This document shows positions 44,260 to 52,316 of a stretch of DNA of 64,000 nt, piece after piece (within the stretch, counting starts at the first letter, position 1; each line of letters opens with the position of its first letter). The position numbers and the translations under genes are program-made. The notes under the pieces were generated by a model. It saw only the letters and a program-made list of their open reading frames with translations. It did not search any database and was not told where the DNA came from. This DNA comes from a virus, in the IMG/VR virus record IMGVR_UViG_3300034072_001395, positions 1 to 64,000 of that record. One strand, 5' to 3'.

Positions 44260-44731
44260 GGCGCGCCTCGATGCTGCTGCGGATCTCGCCTCGGAAGGTG
44301 TCGAAGAACTCGGGCGTGAACCAGACCGTGATGCCCGTCACGCTCTCCTGCGGCTGCACGTCGTCGCGCCCGAACAGGAAGGACGACACCTTCTTCGGCG
44401 GAACGTCGAACACGAACTCACGCCCTTCGAAGGGGATTCGCGCCAGCGCGTTGTCGACCGTGATGTCGTAGGCGAAGAACTCCGCCGGGTAGCGCGGCCA
44501 CCTGCACGTCATCTGCTCCAGCACCATCTCCTGCGCACGTACGACGCCGCACATGGCAAGCTCCGTCTCGGTCAGCGCGTGCGAGGCCAGATGCGGATGG
44601 TTGTGCCACAGGTTGTGGCCCCTTGCGGGCGTCAGCAACCACCAGCCGGCGTCACTGTCGCCGACGCGGCGGACCCTCGCTGCCCCGTTGGCGTCCTTGT
44701 AGATCACGAACCGGCGCTTGTTTTCAGGCAT
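44216..44731 (-). CDS. hypothetical protein
   Basis: 171 residues from MPENKRRFVIYKDANGAARV after AGG. Alpha/beta, with Trp/His-rich GWWLLTPARGHNLWHNHPHL and TGITVWFTPEFFDTFRGEI. The clustered His residues could bind metal but no known motif fits. Last gene of the leftward operon that begins at 46640. Not recognised. Confidence 0.65.
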   Translation of the reverse strand: MPENKRRFVIYKDANGAARVRRVGDSDAGWWLLTPARGHNLWHNHPHLASHALTETELAMCGVVRAQEMVLEQMTCRWPRYPAEFFAYDITVDNALARIPFEGREFVFDVPPKKVSSFLFGRDDVQPQESVTGITVWFTPEFFDTFRGEIRSSIEARLNRAFPSAEVPSAG

Positions 44732-45311
44732 GCTGCACCTCCAGAACGCAGCGGAGGCTCTCGCAGACCTGCTCGGTGAGGCACTCCTGCATGTTGGTGT
44801 TGAAGTGTTCGAGGAAGGCGCGCGCCTGCACGTCGTACAGGTCAACGGCGCAGGCGGCGACGGTGCCGCCCTCCGGCGTGCCCGTCAGCCAGGCGTGGAG
44901 CTTCCGCATCATGATCTGCCCGAGGAACGCGATGGCGTTGTCGAAGCAGAGGTAGACGTGGACGACGTTGCTCGCAGGCTCAAGGACGGTGCGAAGCCGC
45001 GCCACGCCCGGTGCTCCGGCGTCGGCGGACGGGGCAGAGGACGTGTGGATGCCCACCAACAGCCGTCGCGCGATGCTAAGGTAGAGGGCGGCGGCCTCGC
45101 GGGGGCTGAGGCGCGCGTCGCCCTCGGCCGTCGCTTGCAGCACGTTCCACACCGGAGACGTGATCTGCTCCGGCAGCGGCAGGTCGCTGAAGAGCTGCTC
45201 ACCGTAGTCCTTCTGCTCGTAGAACGTGCGGAAGTGCCACGTCACGTTGCCGAGGGCGTCGGGGCCGTGGCACAGGGAGATCATCTTCTCGTCGGGGTCA
45301 ATCTTCAGCAC
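44724..45311 (-). CDS. hypothetical protein
   Basis: 195 residues from a GTG at 45311 (MLKIDPDEKMISLCHGPDAL) with AGGAG 8 nt before it and a 7-bp overlap with the upstream gene. Helical, with aromatic-rich WHFRTFYEQKDYGEQLF and a C-terminal helix containing several Cys. The longer reading frame is a shadow of the upstream gene. Not recognised. Confidence 0.6.
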   Translation of the reverse strand: MLKIDPDEKMISLCHGPDALGNVTWHFRTFYEQKDYGEQLFSDLPLPEQITSPVWNVLQATAEGDARLSPREAAALYLSIARRLLVGIHTSSAPSADAGAPGVARLRTVLEPASNVVHVYLCFDNAIAFLGQIMMRKLHAWLTGTPEGGTVAACAVDLYDVQARAFLEHFNTNMQECLTEQVCESLRCVLEVQHA

Positions 45312-45844
45312 TTGCCACGCTCCTTGGCGTACTTGATGTTGCTCACGTCGTTCTTGAAGCCTCGCAGCGCGGCGGCGACGAACGCCTGGCGCACGCTGGT
45401 CAGGACGCGCGCGAAGGCGCTCCTGCGAGGGTACATGCGCCCGGCCATCGACAGCGCCGCGAGATCCGCGTCGCGCCGCCCCGTGAAGATGGCGATCAGG
45501 TCCTCGGACGGGACTTCCACTTCGAGCACACACCGAGGCGCCGCGAAGGTGACGAAGCCGACCTCGGTGCGCCCCTCGTCGTCGAAGAACTCGATGTGCA
45601 GGTCGTCGCACAGCCCCCGCTGCCGCTTCGCGCGTTCCAGCATGTACGCGACCTGGGCCTCCGCGGCCTGCTCCAGCGTCACCGTCGCGGGCAGTCCCTC
45701 CGGAGGAAGGAAGCGCGCGTCCATCTCGGCGTGCGCCCGGGAGCACACGCTCCCATCCTCGAACTCCACGACCACGCGAAGCTCGCGGATCCCGGGCTGG
45801 TGTGGCATCTCGACGACAGCCACATGCGCACTTCGCACTTCCAT
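45305..45844 (-). CDS. hypothetical protein
   Basis: 179 residues from MEVRSAHVAVVEMPHQPGIR; AAGGAGG lies 5 nt before this ATG, which favours it over the ATG six codons upstream. Beta-rich first half, acidic LHIEFFDDEGRTEVGFV, and a basic helical end (LRGFKNDVSNIKYAKERGKC). Not recognised. Confidence 0.65.
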   Translation of the reverse strand: MEVRSAHVAVVEMPHQPGIRELRVVVEFEDGSVCSRAHAEMDARFLPPEGLPATVTLEQAAEAQVAYMLERAKRQRGLCDDLHIEFFDDEGRTEVGFVTFAAPRCVLEVEVPSEDLIAIFTGRRDADLAALSMAGRMYPRRSAFARVLTSVRQAFVAAALRGFKNDVSNIKYAKERGKC

Positions 45845-45867
45845 CGAAGCCTCCTTGCCCACAGGGC

Positions 45868-46227
45868 CTATCGCTGCTGGGCGAAGTCGTCAAGCAGGCA
45901 GTCGAGGTGCCAGAGCAGGTCGATCCGCTCGCCGTCATCCGGCGTCGGGCAGAAGGCCAGGACCTCGGGCGGCAGGCGCGCCCACGCACGGAGCGCCTGG
46001 GCCTCGATGACGCGGGCACGAGCGCGCTTGCGGGCGGCGTTGCTCATGTGGTAGTCGCGCCAAGCAGGGTCACCGTCCGCGCGGGCCTCCCGATCTGCGC
46101 ACTCATCCGCGTCCTCCGCGGCCATGCTCCAGGCGCCCGCTGTACCCATCAGCAAGCGCGCACGCGCCACCCGTTTGCGGCAGAGGGTGACGTAGGTGTA
46201 GGAGCCGAGGGGCGGCTTGATGGTCAT
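45868..46227 (-). CDS. hypothetical protein
   Basis: 119 residues, MTIKPPLGSYTYVTLCRKRV. Mostly helical and Arg/Ala-rich, with WSMAAEDADECADREARADG and LLWHLDCLLDDFAQQR. Overlaps the helix-turn-helix gene by 4 bp. Not recognised. Confidence 0.6.
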   Translation of the reverse strand: MTIKPPLGSYTYVTLCRKRVARARLLMGTAGAWSMAAEDADECADREARADGDPAWRDYHMSNAARKRARARVIEAQALRAWARLPPEVLAFCPTPDDGERIDLLWHLDCLLDDFAQQR

Positions 46228-46640
46228 GCCATCTCCGCGCCACCCAGGGCGGCGATGCTGTCGCGGATGCCCGCCGCTGCGAAGGCGAGGGCAAGCATGG
46301 CGTCGGTGTCGAGGACACCCTTGGTCTCCAGGGCGTGCGCGAGCGCCTTGGTGGCGTTCTCATCCGCACGGATGAGCATGTCCAGGGTGTTCTGCGCGTT
46401 GTCCGGCGCCCTGCTGACGGTCGGCGTACTCGCAGCGTGGCGCCGGTGCCCCGTGCGACCGCCCGGCTTCCGTCGCATGATCTTGTAGCCCTGCTCTCCG
46501 AGGCGAAGGGTCGCGGTGTGGACCCAGGCGTAGGAGCGGTTGAAGGCATACGCGATCTCCACGACCGAGTCGCCGCGCTCCCACATGTGCAGGAACCGCT
46601 CGGCATCTTGCGGGGAGAACAACCACTTCTTACGGCTCAT
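46224..46640 (-). CDS. helix-turn-helix DNA-binding protein
   Basis: 138 residues. SPQDAERFLHMWERGDSVVE, then IAYAFNRSYAWVHTATLRLG: a homeodomain-like HTH (helix-loop with xxVxEIAxxFxRSxxWV) at about 9-50 followed by a basic stretch (KIMRRKPGGRTGHRRH) and a helical tail. First gene of the 46640-44216 operon. A perfect hairpin at 46652-46668 overlies its ribosome-site region, suggesting self-regulation. Likely a phage regulator; targets unknown. Confidence 0.7.
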   Translation of the reverse strand: MSRKKWLFSPQDAERFLHMWERGDSVVEIAYAFNRSYAWVHTATLRLGEQGYKIMRRKPGGRTGHRRHAASTPTVSRAPDNAQNTLDMLIRADENATKALAHALETKGVLDTDAMLALAFAAAGIRDSIAALGGAEMA

Positions 46641-46651
46641 CGGTCACTCCA

Positions 46652-46668
46652 ATCGCCTTGTTGGCGAT
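46652..46668 (-). promoter_or_regulatory. inverted repeat in the leader of the HTH gene
   Basis: ATCGCC, 5-nt loop, GGCGAT, lying just upstream of the GGAG ribosome site of the gene at 46640. Could be an operator for the encoded HTH protein or an RNA hairpin limiting translation. Confidence 0.5.
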
Positions 46669-46671
46669 CCA

Positions 46672-46700
46672 CAGGTAGCCCACGCCGGCGGGAGGCGCCA
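46672..46700 (-). promoter_or_regulatory. promoter-like site for the HTH-led operon
   Basis: Minus strand TGGCGC, 17 nt, TACCTG. Moderate match, but spacing and position (start of transcription just before the hairpin) fit. Confidence 0.4.
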
Positions 46701-46711
46701 GCCCCCGTCAC

Positions 46712-47023
46712 CTATCGATCGGCAACGTCGATCAGGGCATCGCGGATCTTGCCGCCGATCGTGAGCCTGACGGTCCGGCGGGGGACCGTCATGCGCTCCG
46801 CGCCGGTGATCTTGTCGACCATCATGCGCTCGCTCGTGCGCATGGCCGTCAGGGTGCCGAAGCCGCCGAGCGACACCTCGGCCGCGTCGATGTCCGGGTC
46901 GGTGAGCGCCGTGATGAGCGCGCCGTTCCGGGGGTTGAAGATCGCGTCGACGACCACGGAGGCCACTTCGACATCGACGCCGGCGTTCTGCGCGACGTGC
47001 GCCACGAGCTGCTTGTAGTTCAC
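46712..47023 (-). CDS. HU/IHF-family DNA-binding protein
   Basis: 103 residues from a GTG at 47023 with AAGGAGG upstream. MNYKQLVAHVAQNAGVDVEV and VVVDAIF form the helical base; VSLGGFGTLTAMRTSERMMV is the HU signature GFGxF plus the start of the beta arm; ITGAERMTVPRRTVRLTIGG then KIRDAL completes it. Binds and bends DNA without strong sequence preference; phage copies help genome folding, replication or packaging. Some arm residues differ from bacterial HU (the R-NP-T tip reads MVDKITG). Overlaps the upstream stop (GTGA). Confidence 0.8.
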   Translation of the reverse strand: MNYKQLVAHVAQNAGVDVEVASVVVDAIFNPRNGALITALTDPDIDAAEVSLGGFGTLTAMRTSERMMVDKITGAERMTVPRRTVRLTIGGKIRDALIDVADR

Positions 47024-47499
47024 GGGGCCTCCTTGCGGCGGATGACATCGGCGAAGTTGCGGATGTGCAGGGTGTCGATCATCATCGGGGCGGCCAGGCC
47101 GCGCGCCGTCGTGCTCAGCGTGAGGATGAACGCGGTGCCCTGGTGGTCGACGCACCAGACGTGCCGGTTGGAGCGGTGCCAGGCCACCTCGGCGCGGCGC
47201 AGGTACATGGTCGAGCAGATCGGCGTGCCGTCCGAGGCGGGCGACGTGATGACCTCCCGCAGTCCGGCGTCCCGGTGCCACAGGTCGGCGTTCTCGCCGG
47301 GGCCGCCAGGGAGGATCCAGCCGTAGTGCGTGATCGCCGAGGACGCTTCACGCAGGGTGGCGGGACCGTAGCGGGCCAGGAGTTCGTCCACCTGAGCATC
47401 GGCGCAGGGCGCCAGGCAGGCGACGATCTCGGGCAGCGAGCGGAGGCGCCCGTCGAGGAGCGCCTCGTGGACGGCGTTGAGCCGTGGGTCGATGGTCAC
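47020..47499 (-). CDS. hypothetical protein
   Basis: 159 residues from a GTG at 47499 that overlaps the upstream stop (GTGA). Starts MTIDPRLNAVHEALLDGRLR; contains GWILPGGPGENADLWHRDAG and RHVWCVDHQGTAFILTL, suggesting an alpha/beta fold. The longer frame is discarded as shadow. Upstream of HU in the same unit. Not recognised. Confidence 0.6.
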   Translation of the reverse strand: MTIDPRLNAVHEALLDGRLRSLPEIVACLAPCADAQVDELLARYGPATLREASSAITHYGWILPGGPGENADLWHRDAGLREVITSPASDGTPICSTMYLRRAEVAWHRSNRHVWCVDHQGTAFILTLSTTARGLAAPMMIDTLHIRNFADVIRRKEAP

Positions 47500-47900
47500 G
47501 ACGGCACCGAGATCGCGTCGTCGATCATCTCCGCCATGAAGTCGGCGTCGATGTTGCGGATGGCGTCGTCGATGTCGTCGGGCAGATCGGCGCGAGCCTC
47601 GTCGGCCAGGTCCCACCACGCATCGAGGAGCTGGTTGGCGGCGGCATCCCGTTCACTGCGGGATGCCGCAACAGCCTTGTCGGCACGCAGGGCCGCGACT
47701 ACGGCCATGACGACGGCCAGGTCGTCCTCGCGCGCGCTCTCGCCGGCGAACTGCTCCCAGGACTGGAGGACCACGCTCCCGGTCGAGCGGACGGCCGCCC
47801 AGGCGGCGCGGCGCGCGTCACGCGCCTCGCTGTGGCGCAGCTCGGCGGCCTGCGCCGCGCTGAGCAGGCTGCGGAGGTTGTTGGCGATCTCGCTGTCCAT
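47496..47900 (-). CDS. hypothetical helical protein
   Basis: 134 residues, MDSEIANNLRSLLSAAQAAE; nearly all helix, Ala/Asp-rich, ending IDADFMAEMIDDAISVPS. Net acidic. Start overlaps the upstream stop by one base (TGATG). Not recognised; resembles its neighbours in length and helical build. Confidence 0.6.
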   Translation of the reverse strand: MDSEIANNLRSLLSAAQAAELRHSEARDARRAAWAAVRSTGSVVLQSWEQFAGESAREDDLAVVMAVVAALRADKAVAASRSERDAAANQLLDAWWDLADEARADLPDDIDDAIRNIDADFMAEMIDDAISVPS

Positions 47901-48280
47901 CAGTCCTCCGAGCCGCCGAACCGGCGATCGTCGAGGGCGCAGACGTAGTCGCAGAACTTGTCGCCGAAGCGTTCGCGCCCGGCGCTGTAGGCGAAGATCC
48001 TGTCAACGGCACACATGCCGTACCAGGCGTTGTCGAACGCCGTCGTGGTGTCGCGCGCAGACCAGTCGTGGCGGGGGCGGTTCTCGTAGCTGCGCCAGGC
48101 GTCGACGAAGGCACGCGCGTCCTCGTCCGTGTACGAGGGGCCGCTGACGCGAGAGGACGCCGCGTTGAGGGCGTTGTTGCGCCGCAAGAACTCGCGCTGG
48201 ATCTCGTCCGCGCGCTTCGACGCGGCGATCATCGCCTCGTAGAGCCCCAGCACCTTCTCGGTCACGTCATGCTCGCCCAT
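47900..48280 (-). CDS. hypothetical helical protein
   Basis: 126 residues from MGEHDVTEKVLGLYEAMIAA, chosen for GGAG upstream. Helical with a Trp/Tyr-rich centre (ARAFVDAWRSYENRPRHDW) and two Cys near the end. Overlaps the upstream gene by 19 bp. Not recognised. Confidence 0.6.
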   Translation of the reverse strand: MGEHDVTEKVLGLYEAMIAASKRADEIQREFLRRNNALNAASSRVSGPSYTDEDARAFVDAWRSYENRPRHDWSARDTTTAFDNAWYGMCAVDRIFAYSAGRERFGDKFCDYVCALDDRRFGGSED

Positions 48281-48669
48281 CGCGGCTCCTTGCTGTATTC
48301 GGTGATCCAGACGGCACGGATGCGGCGCAGGATGGCGTCGTCCGCGTCGGCCGGCACGGGGCGGGCCATCATGTAGGCCGCCTCCGAGACGATCACGTCG
48401 TATTCCGACGCGAGCCAGCGCGCAAGCTCGGAAGCGCGCGTGAACTCGAACCACGCCTCCGCGTGTGCCTTGCCGAGCGCGTGCCAGGGCGTGTCGAGCG
48501 GCGGGCGGTCGTTGACGTAGGAGACGCGCAGGTTGGCGAGCGTGCGCTGCACGGCGGCGTCCGCCGAGGCGACGGCCTGGCGCGCGTCGAGGAGGCGCTG
48601 ACGCACAGCCTCGGCGTCCTCAAGCCACGCCTCGACGACGGGCTTGTCCATGTAGTCGATGCAGCGCAT
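48262..48669 (-). CDS. hypothetical helical protein
   Basis: 135 residues, MRCIDYMDKPVVEAWLEDAE. Long amphipathic helices with a Trp-rich middle (WHALGKAHAEAWFEFTRASE). Its start is part of an 18-bp junction repeat (48667-48684) shared with two other gene junctions. Not recognised. Confidence 0.6.
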   Translation of the reverse strand: MRCIDYMDKPVVEAWLEDAEAVRQRLLDARQAVASADAAVQRTLANLRVSYVNDRPPLDTPWHALGKAHAEAWFEFTRASELARWLASEYDVIVSEAAYMMARPVPADADDAILRRIRAVWITEYSKEPRWASMT

Positions 48670-48980
48670 CAGGTGTTCTCCTTCGTGGCTTCCGCGCGTC
48701 CCGCGTAGTAGCCGTTCGCGTAGGCGATGCTGACCGCCTCGAAGATGTCGGTGGGCCGATTGGTCCCGAGCGCGAGCATGGCGCGGCGCTCCTCTCCGGA
48801 GCGCCTGTCGATGTCGCCGGAGAACTCCAGGCGCATGGTGGCGCGCATCTTCTCGATGTCGTCGCCCTCGACCATCGACTTCACGGCCGCCTTCAGGCGC
48901 TCGACTTCAGCCCTCAGCGCCGAGGTCTGCGCGCGGAGGTCGTCGTAGTCGGCGAGGGCCATCGTCACGGTCGAGGGCAT
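48669..48980 (-). CDS. hypothetical coiled-coil protein
   Basis: 103 residues, MPSTVTMALADYDDLRAQTS. ALRAEVERLKAAVKSMVEGD is a short coiled coil. Ends in KENT, whose codons also supply the ribosome site of the next gene. Start overlaps the upstream stop (TGATG); ATG six codons later is possible. Not recognised. Confidence 0.6.
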   Translation of the reverse strand: MPSTVTMALADYDDLRAQTSALRAEVERLKAAVKSMVEGDDIEKMRATMRLEFSGDIDRRSGEERRAMLALGTNRPTDIFEAVSIAYANGYYAGRAEATKENT

Positions 48981-49228
48981 CACCGCACAACGCGGGCCAC
49001 GCGGCGCACGATCATCAGCGGCGTCACGAGGATGGCGTACACGACGACGAGCAGGTAGCCGAGGATCCGCTGCGAGAGCGACAGGACCATGTACCGCTGG
49101 GTCGCGTTGGCCGCGTCGACGTGGAGGTACACGCTGGCCGCGGTGAGCAGCAGATAGACGGCCGCGAGGGCCGCCAGGACAGGGTGCTGGTGCGCGAAGG
49201 TCAGGGCGTCCGAGAAGAAGGGCATCAT
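48980..49228 (-). CDS. two-pass membrane protein
   Basis: 82 residues, MMPFFSDALTFAHQHPVLAA. Hydrophobic segments at about 17-35 and 52-73, basic C-terminus (RRVARVVR). Holin-like topology but no lysis partner is visible nearby. GGAG precedes the first ATG. First gene behind the promoter at 49251-49279. Confidence 0.6.
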   Translation of the reverse strand: MMPFFSDALTFAHQHPVLAALAAVYLLLTAASVYLHVDAANATQRYMVLSLSQRILGYLLVVVYAILVTPLMIVRRVARVVR

Positions 49229-49250
49229 GGCGAAGCTCCGTTGTACCAGT

Positions 49251-49279
49251 CAAGTACCCCGGCAGTCGGCGTGCGTCAA
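49251..49279 (-). promoter_or_regulatory. sigma-70-like promoter within the small-gene block
   Basis: Minus strand TTGACG, exactly 17 nt, TACTTG in the 47-nt gap between 49228 and 49276; serves the genes from 49228 down to 46712. Confidence 0.6.
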
Positions 49280-49614
49280 GGCTCTTGAGGCTCGTTTGCG
49301 ATGTGCTTCTCCAGCGCGAGGATGTCCGCCTGGCGCGCTCCGAACGGCCACCGCTTCAAGCGCTCGGCCAGCTCTCGGGCCGCGGAGGCCACGTCGAACG
49401 CCTCCTCCGTGCCGGCCATCAGGTCGCAGATCACGGCGCCCGCGTAGGGATGCGCGCCCCTGCCGTGCCAGCACTCCGTCACGAGGCTGATGTGCTGCTT
49501 CAGCGCCCCGCGCGACCCCCACACCTTCCCGTTGCGGCTGGACTTGAGGTACGACCCTCCGCAGGCGAACCGGCCGTTGGGGAGGCGGATCTTGAAGGCT
49601 TCGTTGCGCTGCAT
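49276..49614 (-). CDS. hypothetical protein
   Basis: 112 residues. ATG 49614 is preferred over GTG 49617 because GGAGG lies 6 nt before it; the stop of the upstream gene overlaps (TGATG). Starts MQRNEAFKIRLPNGRFACGG; basic N-terminal half (KSSRNGKVWGSRGALKQHIS) and helical C-terminus. Not recognised. Confidence 0.6.
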   Translation of the reverse strand: MQRNEAFKIRLPNGRFACGGSYLKSSRNGKVWGSRGALKQHISLVTECWHGRGAHPYAGAVICDLMAGTEEAFDVASAARELAERLKRWPFGARQADILALEKHIANEPQEP

Positions 49615-50057
49615 CACGCGCCTCCGATGAGCGACACGCCCGTGCGCGCGAAGGTCGACACGTCCGCGATCACGTTCTGGTCGACGAGCACCCAGGAGCC
49701 GTGGTAGCCGCGCCCAGCGGGGTCCTGCCAGTTCCGCTTCCAGACGCAGAAGTCGCCGTCGGCGCCGACCATGATGGCCGCGTAGCGGAGGGAGCCGCCG
49801 TTCTCGCGCAACTCCGCGCTCATGTAGTAGATCGCCAGACCGCGGTTGCCCTCGTCACCGACGATCATGGTCGGCGGCGCGCCGAGTTCCGCGGCGAGCG
49901 TGACGATGCGCACGGCCTCGGCGATGACCGCATCCGGCACATCGTACCCGGCCGTCGTGACGCGCATGCCTCCGCGCCCTTGGATGGGACGCAGCGCGTC
50001 GGCGAGGCGCCGGGTGGCCGGGTCGTCAAAGATGGCGAGGTCGTCGGTGTCAGACAT
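49614..50057 (-). CDS. hypothetical protein
   Basis: 147 residues, MSDTDDLAIFDDPATRRLAD. Alpha/beta, with GMRVTTAGYDVPDAVIAEAV and SLRYAAIMVGADGDFCVWKR. Overlaps the upstream gene by 8 bp. Not recognised. Confidence 0.6.
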   Translation of the reverse strand: MSDTDDLAIFDDPATRRLADALRPIQGRGGMRVTTAGYDVPDAVIAEAVRIVTLAAELGAPPTMIVGDEGNRGLAIYYMSAELRENGGSLRYAAIMVGADGDFCVWKRNWQDPAGRGYHGSWVLVDQNVIADVSTFARTGVSLIGGA

Positions 50058-50484
50058 CGGGGTGTTCCGAGACGTACTTGAGGGTGGCCCACAGAGCGTT
50101 GAAGCTGGCGGCCATGCAGGCGCGCTTGGCGCTGTCGCACTGCCGGATCGTCGCCCTGCGCCAGTCGGCCAAGGAGTCCCCGGGCGAACTGCGCCAAGCG
50201 CGCTCGGCCTCCGTCATCCGCGCCTCCGCCTCAGCGCGCGCCTTCCGCGCGTCGGCCCACGAGCGGGCGTGCTCGTCCAGAGAGCCGTCGGGCGCGATGA
50301 CGTTCAGCGCCGGAGGGAGAAGGCCCGCGAGCCCGGTGGACCCGACCTCGACGTAGCCCTGGCGTTTGAGGCTATCGAGCAGAGTCGCCTCGAAGTAGTT
50401 CGCCGCAGTAGCGCCACGCGCCAGGATGAGCAGCGCCGCTCGGATGTCGGCGCGGGAGGGCTCGGGGGTCTTGCGGGGTGTCAT
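50050..50484 (-). CDS. member of the tandem paralogue family
   Basis: 144 residues, MTPRKTPEPSRADIRAALLI. Has a helix-helix-TP-type segment (LLDSLKRQGYVEVGSTGLAG, PPALNVIAPDGS) followed by long helices, loosely like the three genes upstream and the most diverged of them. Start overlaps the upstream stop (TGATG). Function unknown. Confidence 0.6.
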   Translation of the reverse strand: MTPRKTPEPSRADIRAALLILARGATAANYFEATLLDSLKRQGYVEVGSTGLAGLLPPALNVIAPDGSLDEHARSWADARKARAEAEARMTEAERAWRSSPGDSLADWRRATIRQCDSAKRACMAASFNALWATLKYVSEHPDV

Positions 50485-50936
50485 CAGGTGCTCTCCAGCA
50501 ATGCACGGAGTTCGCGGACGGCGGCCTGGCGGGCATCGCGGGCGACCATCGCCGCCTGCCCTCCGCGGTCCTGCGCTTCGTCGAGGCGGAGCTGCGCCAT
50601 CGCGCGCTCGGAGTTCGTCACGGTGCGCCCCCAGGCGCGGTTGGCTTCGCGGACATCGTGCGCGGCGTCCAGAAGGGCGATGTGCGCAACCGCGTAGGCG
50701 CGCAGCACGGGGGACACCGCGTTGCCCGGCGTGAGATACCGGATGCCACGGGGCGTGACCTGGCGCTGCGTGAAGTCGTCGACGCAGGCGAGCCCCCGCA
50801 AGCAGGAGAGCATGTCGGGCGTGTAGCGCCGAGCGACGCCGTTGGCGAGGTCGAGGAGCGCCTTGCGCTGGCCCGGCGTCAGCTTGAGGCCGGCGAGGTC
50901 GAGGTGGCGGTCTGGCCGGTTGTCGTTGTGCGTCAC
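50484..50936 (-). CDS. tandem paralogue, winged-helix-like
   Basis: 150 residues from a GTG at 50936 (GTGA overlap); GTG 50942 is an alternative. LKLTPGQRKALLDLANGVAR, then RQVTPRGIRYLTPGNAVSPV and LRAYAVAHIALL. The pattern (LTxGQ, LL, VTPxGIRxLTP, AYA helix) repeats in the next upstream gene. The TPxG turn after helices resembles a winged helix, but no known family is recognised. Confidence 0.65.
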   Translation of the reverse strand: MTHNDNRPDRHLDLAGLKLTPGQRKALLDLANGVARRYTPDMLSCLRGLACVDDFTQRQVTPRGIRYLTPGNAVSPVLRAYAVAHIALLDAAHDVREANRAWGRTVTNSERAMAQLRLDEAQDRGGQAAMVARDARQAAVRELRALLEST

Positions 50937-51397
50937 TTCCACTGTACCTCCAGAATGGAACGGAGTTCTTCGCCCGCCGCGGCGCAGGGCTCTTGACACG
51001 CAACCCACGCATCTCCACGGCGGCCAAGTGCTTCGTCGTGCGCGGAGATCGTAGCAACGACATACGGGGTCATCTGGAAGTGGTCGCGCAGGTAAGCGTC
51101 AGTCATCACCCGCTCAAGGGAGCCCACTGCTCGATCCAGAGCGAGGTACACCGCGAAAGCATCAGCGTAAGCCCTGAGCGCCTCGGAGATGACGTGCCCT
51201 GGCGTGACAAGGCGGATGCCCTTCGGTGTCGCGCGCTGCTGGCAGTACGGATCGAGGAGGCCGGCGTTGAGCAGCGCGATCCGTGTGCCCACCGCCATGC
51301 GAGGGCAGGTGCCGAGGGCGCGGAACAGCAAGGCGCGCTTCTGGCCGCGGGTCAGCGTTATGCCGTCGATGTCGAGGACTTCTTCGATGGTCGGCAT
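50933..51397 (-). CDS. tandem paralogue, winged-helix-like
   Basis: 154 residues, MPTIEEVLDIDGITLTRGQK. Shares with its downstream neighbour the order ITLTRGQKRALLFRALG, RATPKGIRLVTPGHVISEAL and RAYADAFAVYLALD. Ends in EELRSILEVQWK, close to the LREIL and LRALLEST ends of the neighbours. Start overlaps the upstream stop. Confidence 0.65.
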   Translation of the reverse strand: MPTIEEVLDIDGITLTRGQKRALLFRALGTCPRMAVGTRIALLNAGLLDPYCQQRATPKGIRLVTPGHVISEALRAYADAFAVYLALDRAVGSLERVMTDAYLRDHFQMTPYVVATISAHDEALGRRGDAWVACQEPCAAAGEELRSILEVQWK

Positions 51398-51852
51398 TAG
51401 AGGATCTCCCGAAGTTCTGCGAGAGCCACATCACGCGCGCTGCGGCACTTGTCAAGGGCCGCCTCGTACTTCGCGTGCTCGGCGGTCACAAGCGCGGAGA
51501 GCTGCGCGCTCGTGAGGTCGGGGAGGAGCCAGATCCGTCCTGCTTTGCTCCACTCGTGTGCGGCGGCGACGTATGCGTCGTGCGCGATGGACCACTGGAT
51601 GAGCGACCACGGTAAGGCAGCGTCAGGCTGCAAGCAGCGAGCGCCGAGGGGTGAGACCGTCAAGCAGCAGCTCTCGTAGTAGCACAGGAGGCCCTTGCGC
51701 AGAAGCGCGTCGACCACCTGCTGTTTGTAGCGCACAGGCGCGCCAGTTGCAAGGTCGCGCAGGAGCGTCACCTGCGCCGCCGACAGTTTGATGCCCGTGG
51801 TGTCGAGGTGCTCGCGGGCGCGCTCCTTCAAGTCGTTGGCGATCTTGTCCAT
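51397..51852 (-). CDS. tandem paralogue, winged-helix-like
   Basis: 151 residues, MDKIANDLKERAREHLDTTG. Same order as the two genes downstream: IKLSAAQVTLLRDLATGAPV, LTVSPLGARCLQP, AHDAYVAAAHEWSK, and an end in VALAELREIL. Its start lies in an 18-bp junction repeat (51850-51867). Confidence 0.65.
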   Translation of the reverse strand: MDKIANDLKERAREHLDTTGIKLSAAQVTLLRDLATGAPVRYKQQVVDALLRKGLLCYYESCCLTVSPLGARCLQPDAALPWSLIQWSIAHDAYVAAAHEWSKAGRIWLLPDLTSAQLSALVTAEHAKYEAALDKCRSARDVALAELREIL

Positions 51853-52286
51853 CAGGTGTTCTCCTTCAGAAGGTGCGCCCGCAGAGCCTCGACCATGCGC
51901 GCCTCGGCCTCGGCGGCGAGAACGCGCATCGCTTCGTGCGCTGCGGCAGCCGCTTCGATCGCGTCGAGCAGCGTCGGAGTGAAGTTCTCCCGGTCGTTGG
52001 CGTAGTCGTTCACGCCCGTGAGCGTGTGGCCCGTCTCCCAGTGAAGCGATGCGGCATCGAACCACGCCTTGTAGGCGCGTGTGCCCGTGAAGTCGCGGGC
52101 CACCATGCCCAGGCCGAGCGATGTGAGCATCCAGGGCGGTGACTTGTCGTAGCGCCCGCGCTGGATCAGGCCGGCGTCGATCAGCTTGTGGCGCACGGCC
52201 CGCGGGATGCCGACCAGCATGCCGGTGAGGGCCACTTTGCGCAGATCCTCGATGAGGTGCCCGTGGGCGGCGGTGTTCTTGTTCAT
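51852..52286 (-). CDS. diverged tandem paralogue
   Basis: 144 residues from MNKNTAAHGHLIEDLRKVAL, GGAG upstream. IPRAVRHKLIDAGLIQRGRY then MLTSLGLGMVARDF gives a helix-wing order like its neighbours; the remainder is helical and ends KENT. First gene of the operon behind the promoter at 52317-52345. Function unknown. Confidence 0.65.
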   Translation of the reverse strand: MNKNTAAHGHLIEDLRKVALTGMLVGIPRAVRHKLIDAGLIQRGRYDKSPPWMLTSLGLGMVARDFTGTRAYKAWFDAASLHWETGHTLTGVNDYANDRENFTPTLLDAIEAAAAAHEAMRVLAAEAEARMVEALRAHLLKENT

Positions 52287-52316
52287 GGCGGCTGCATCTC
52301 CAGTGATGACACACAT

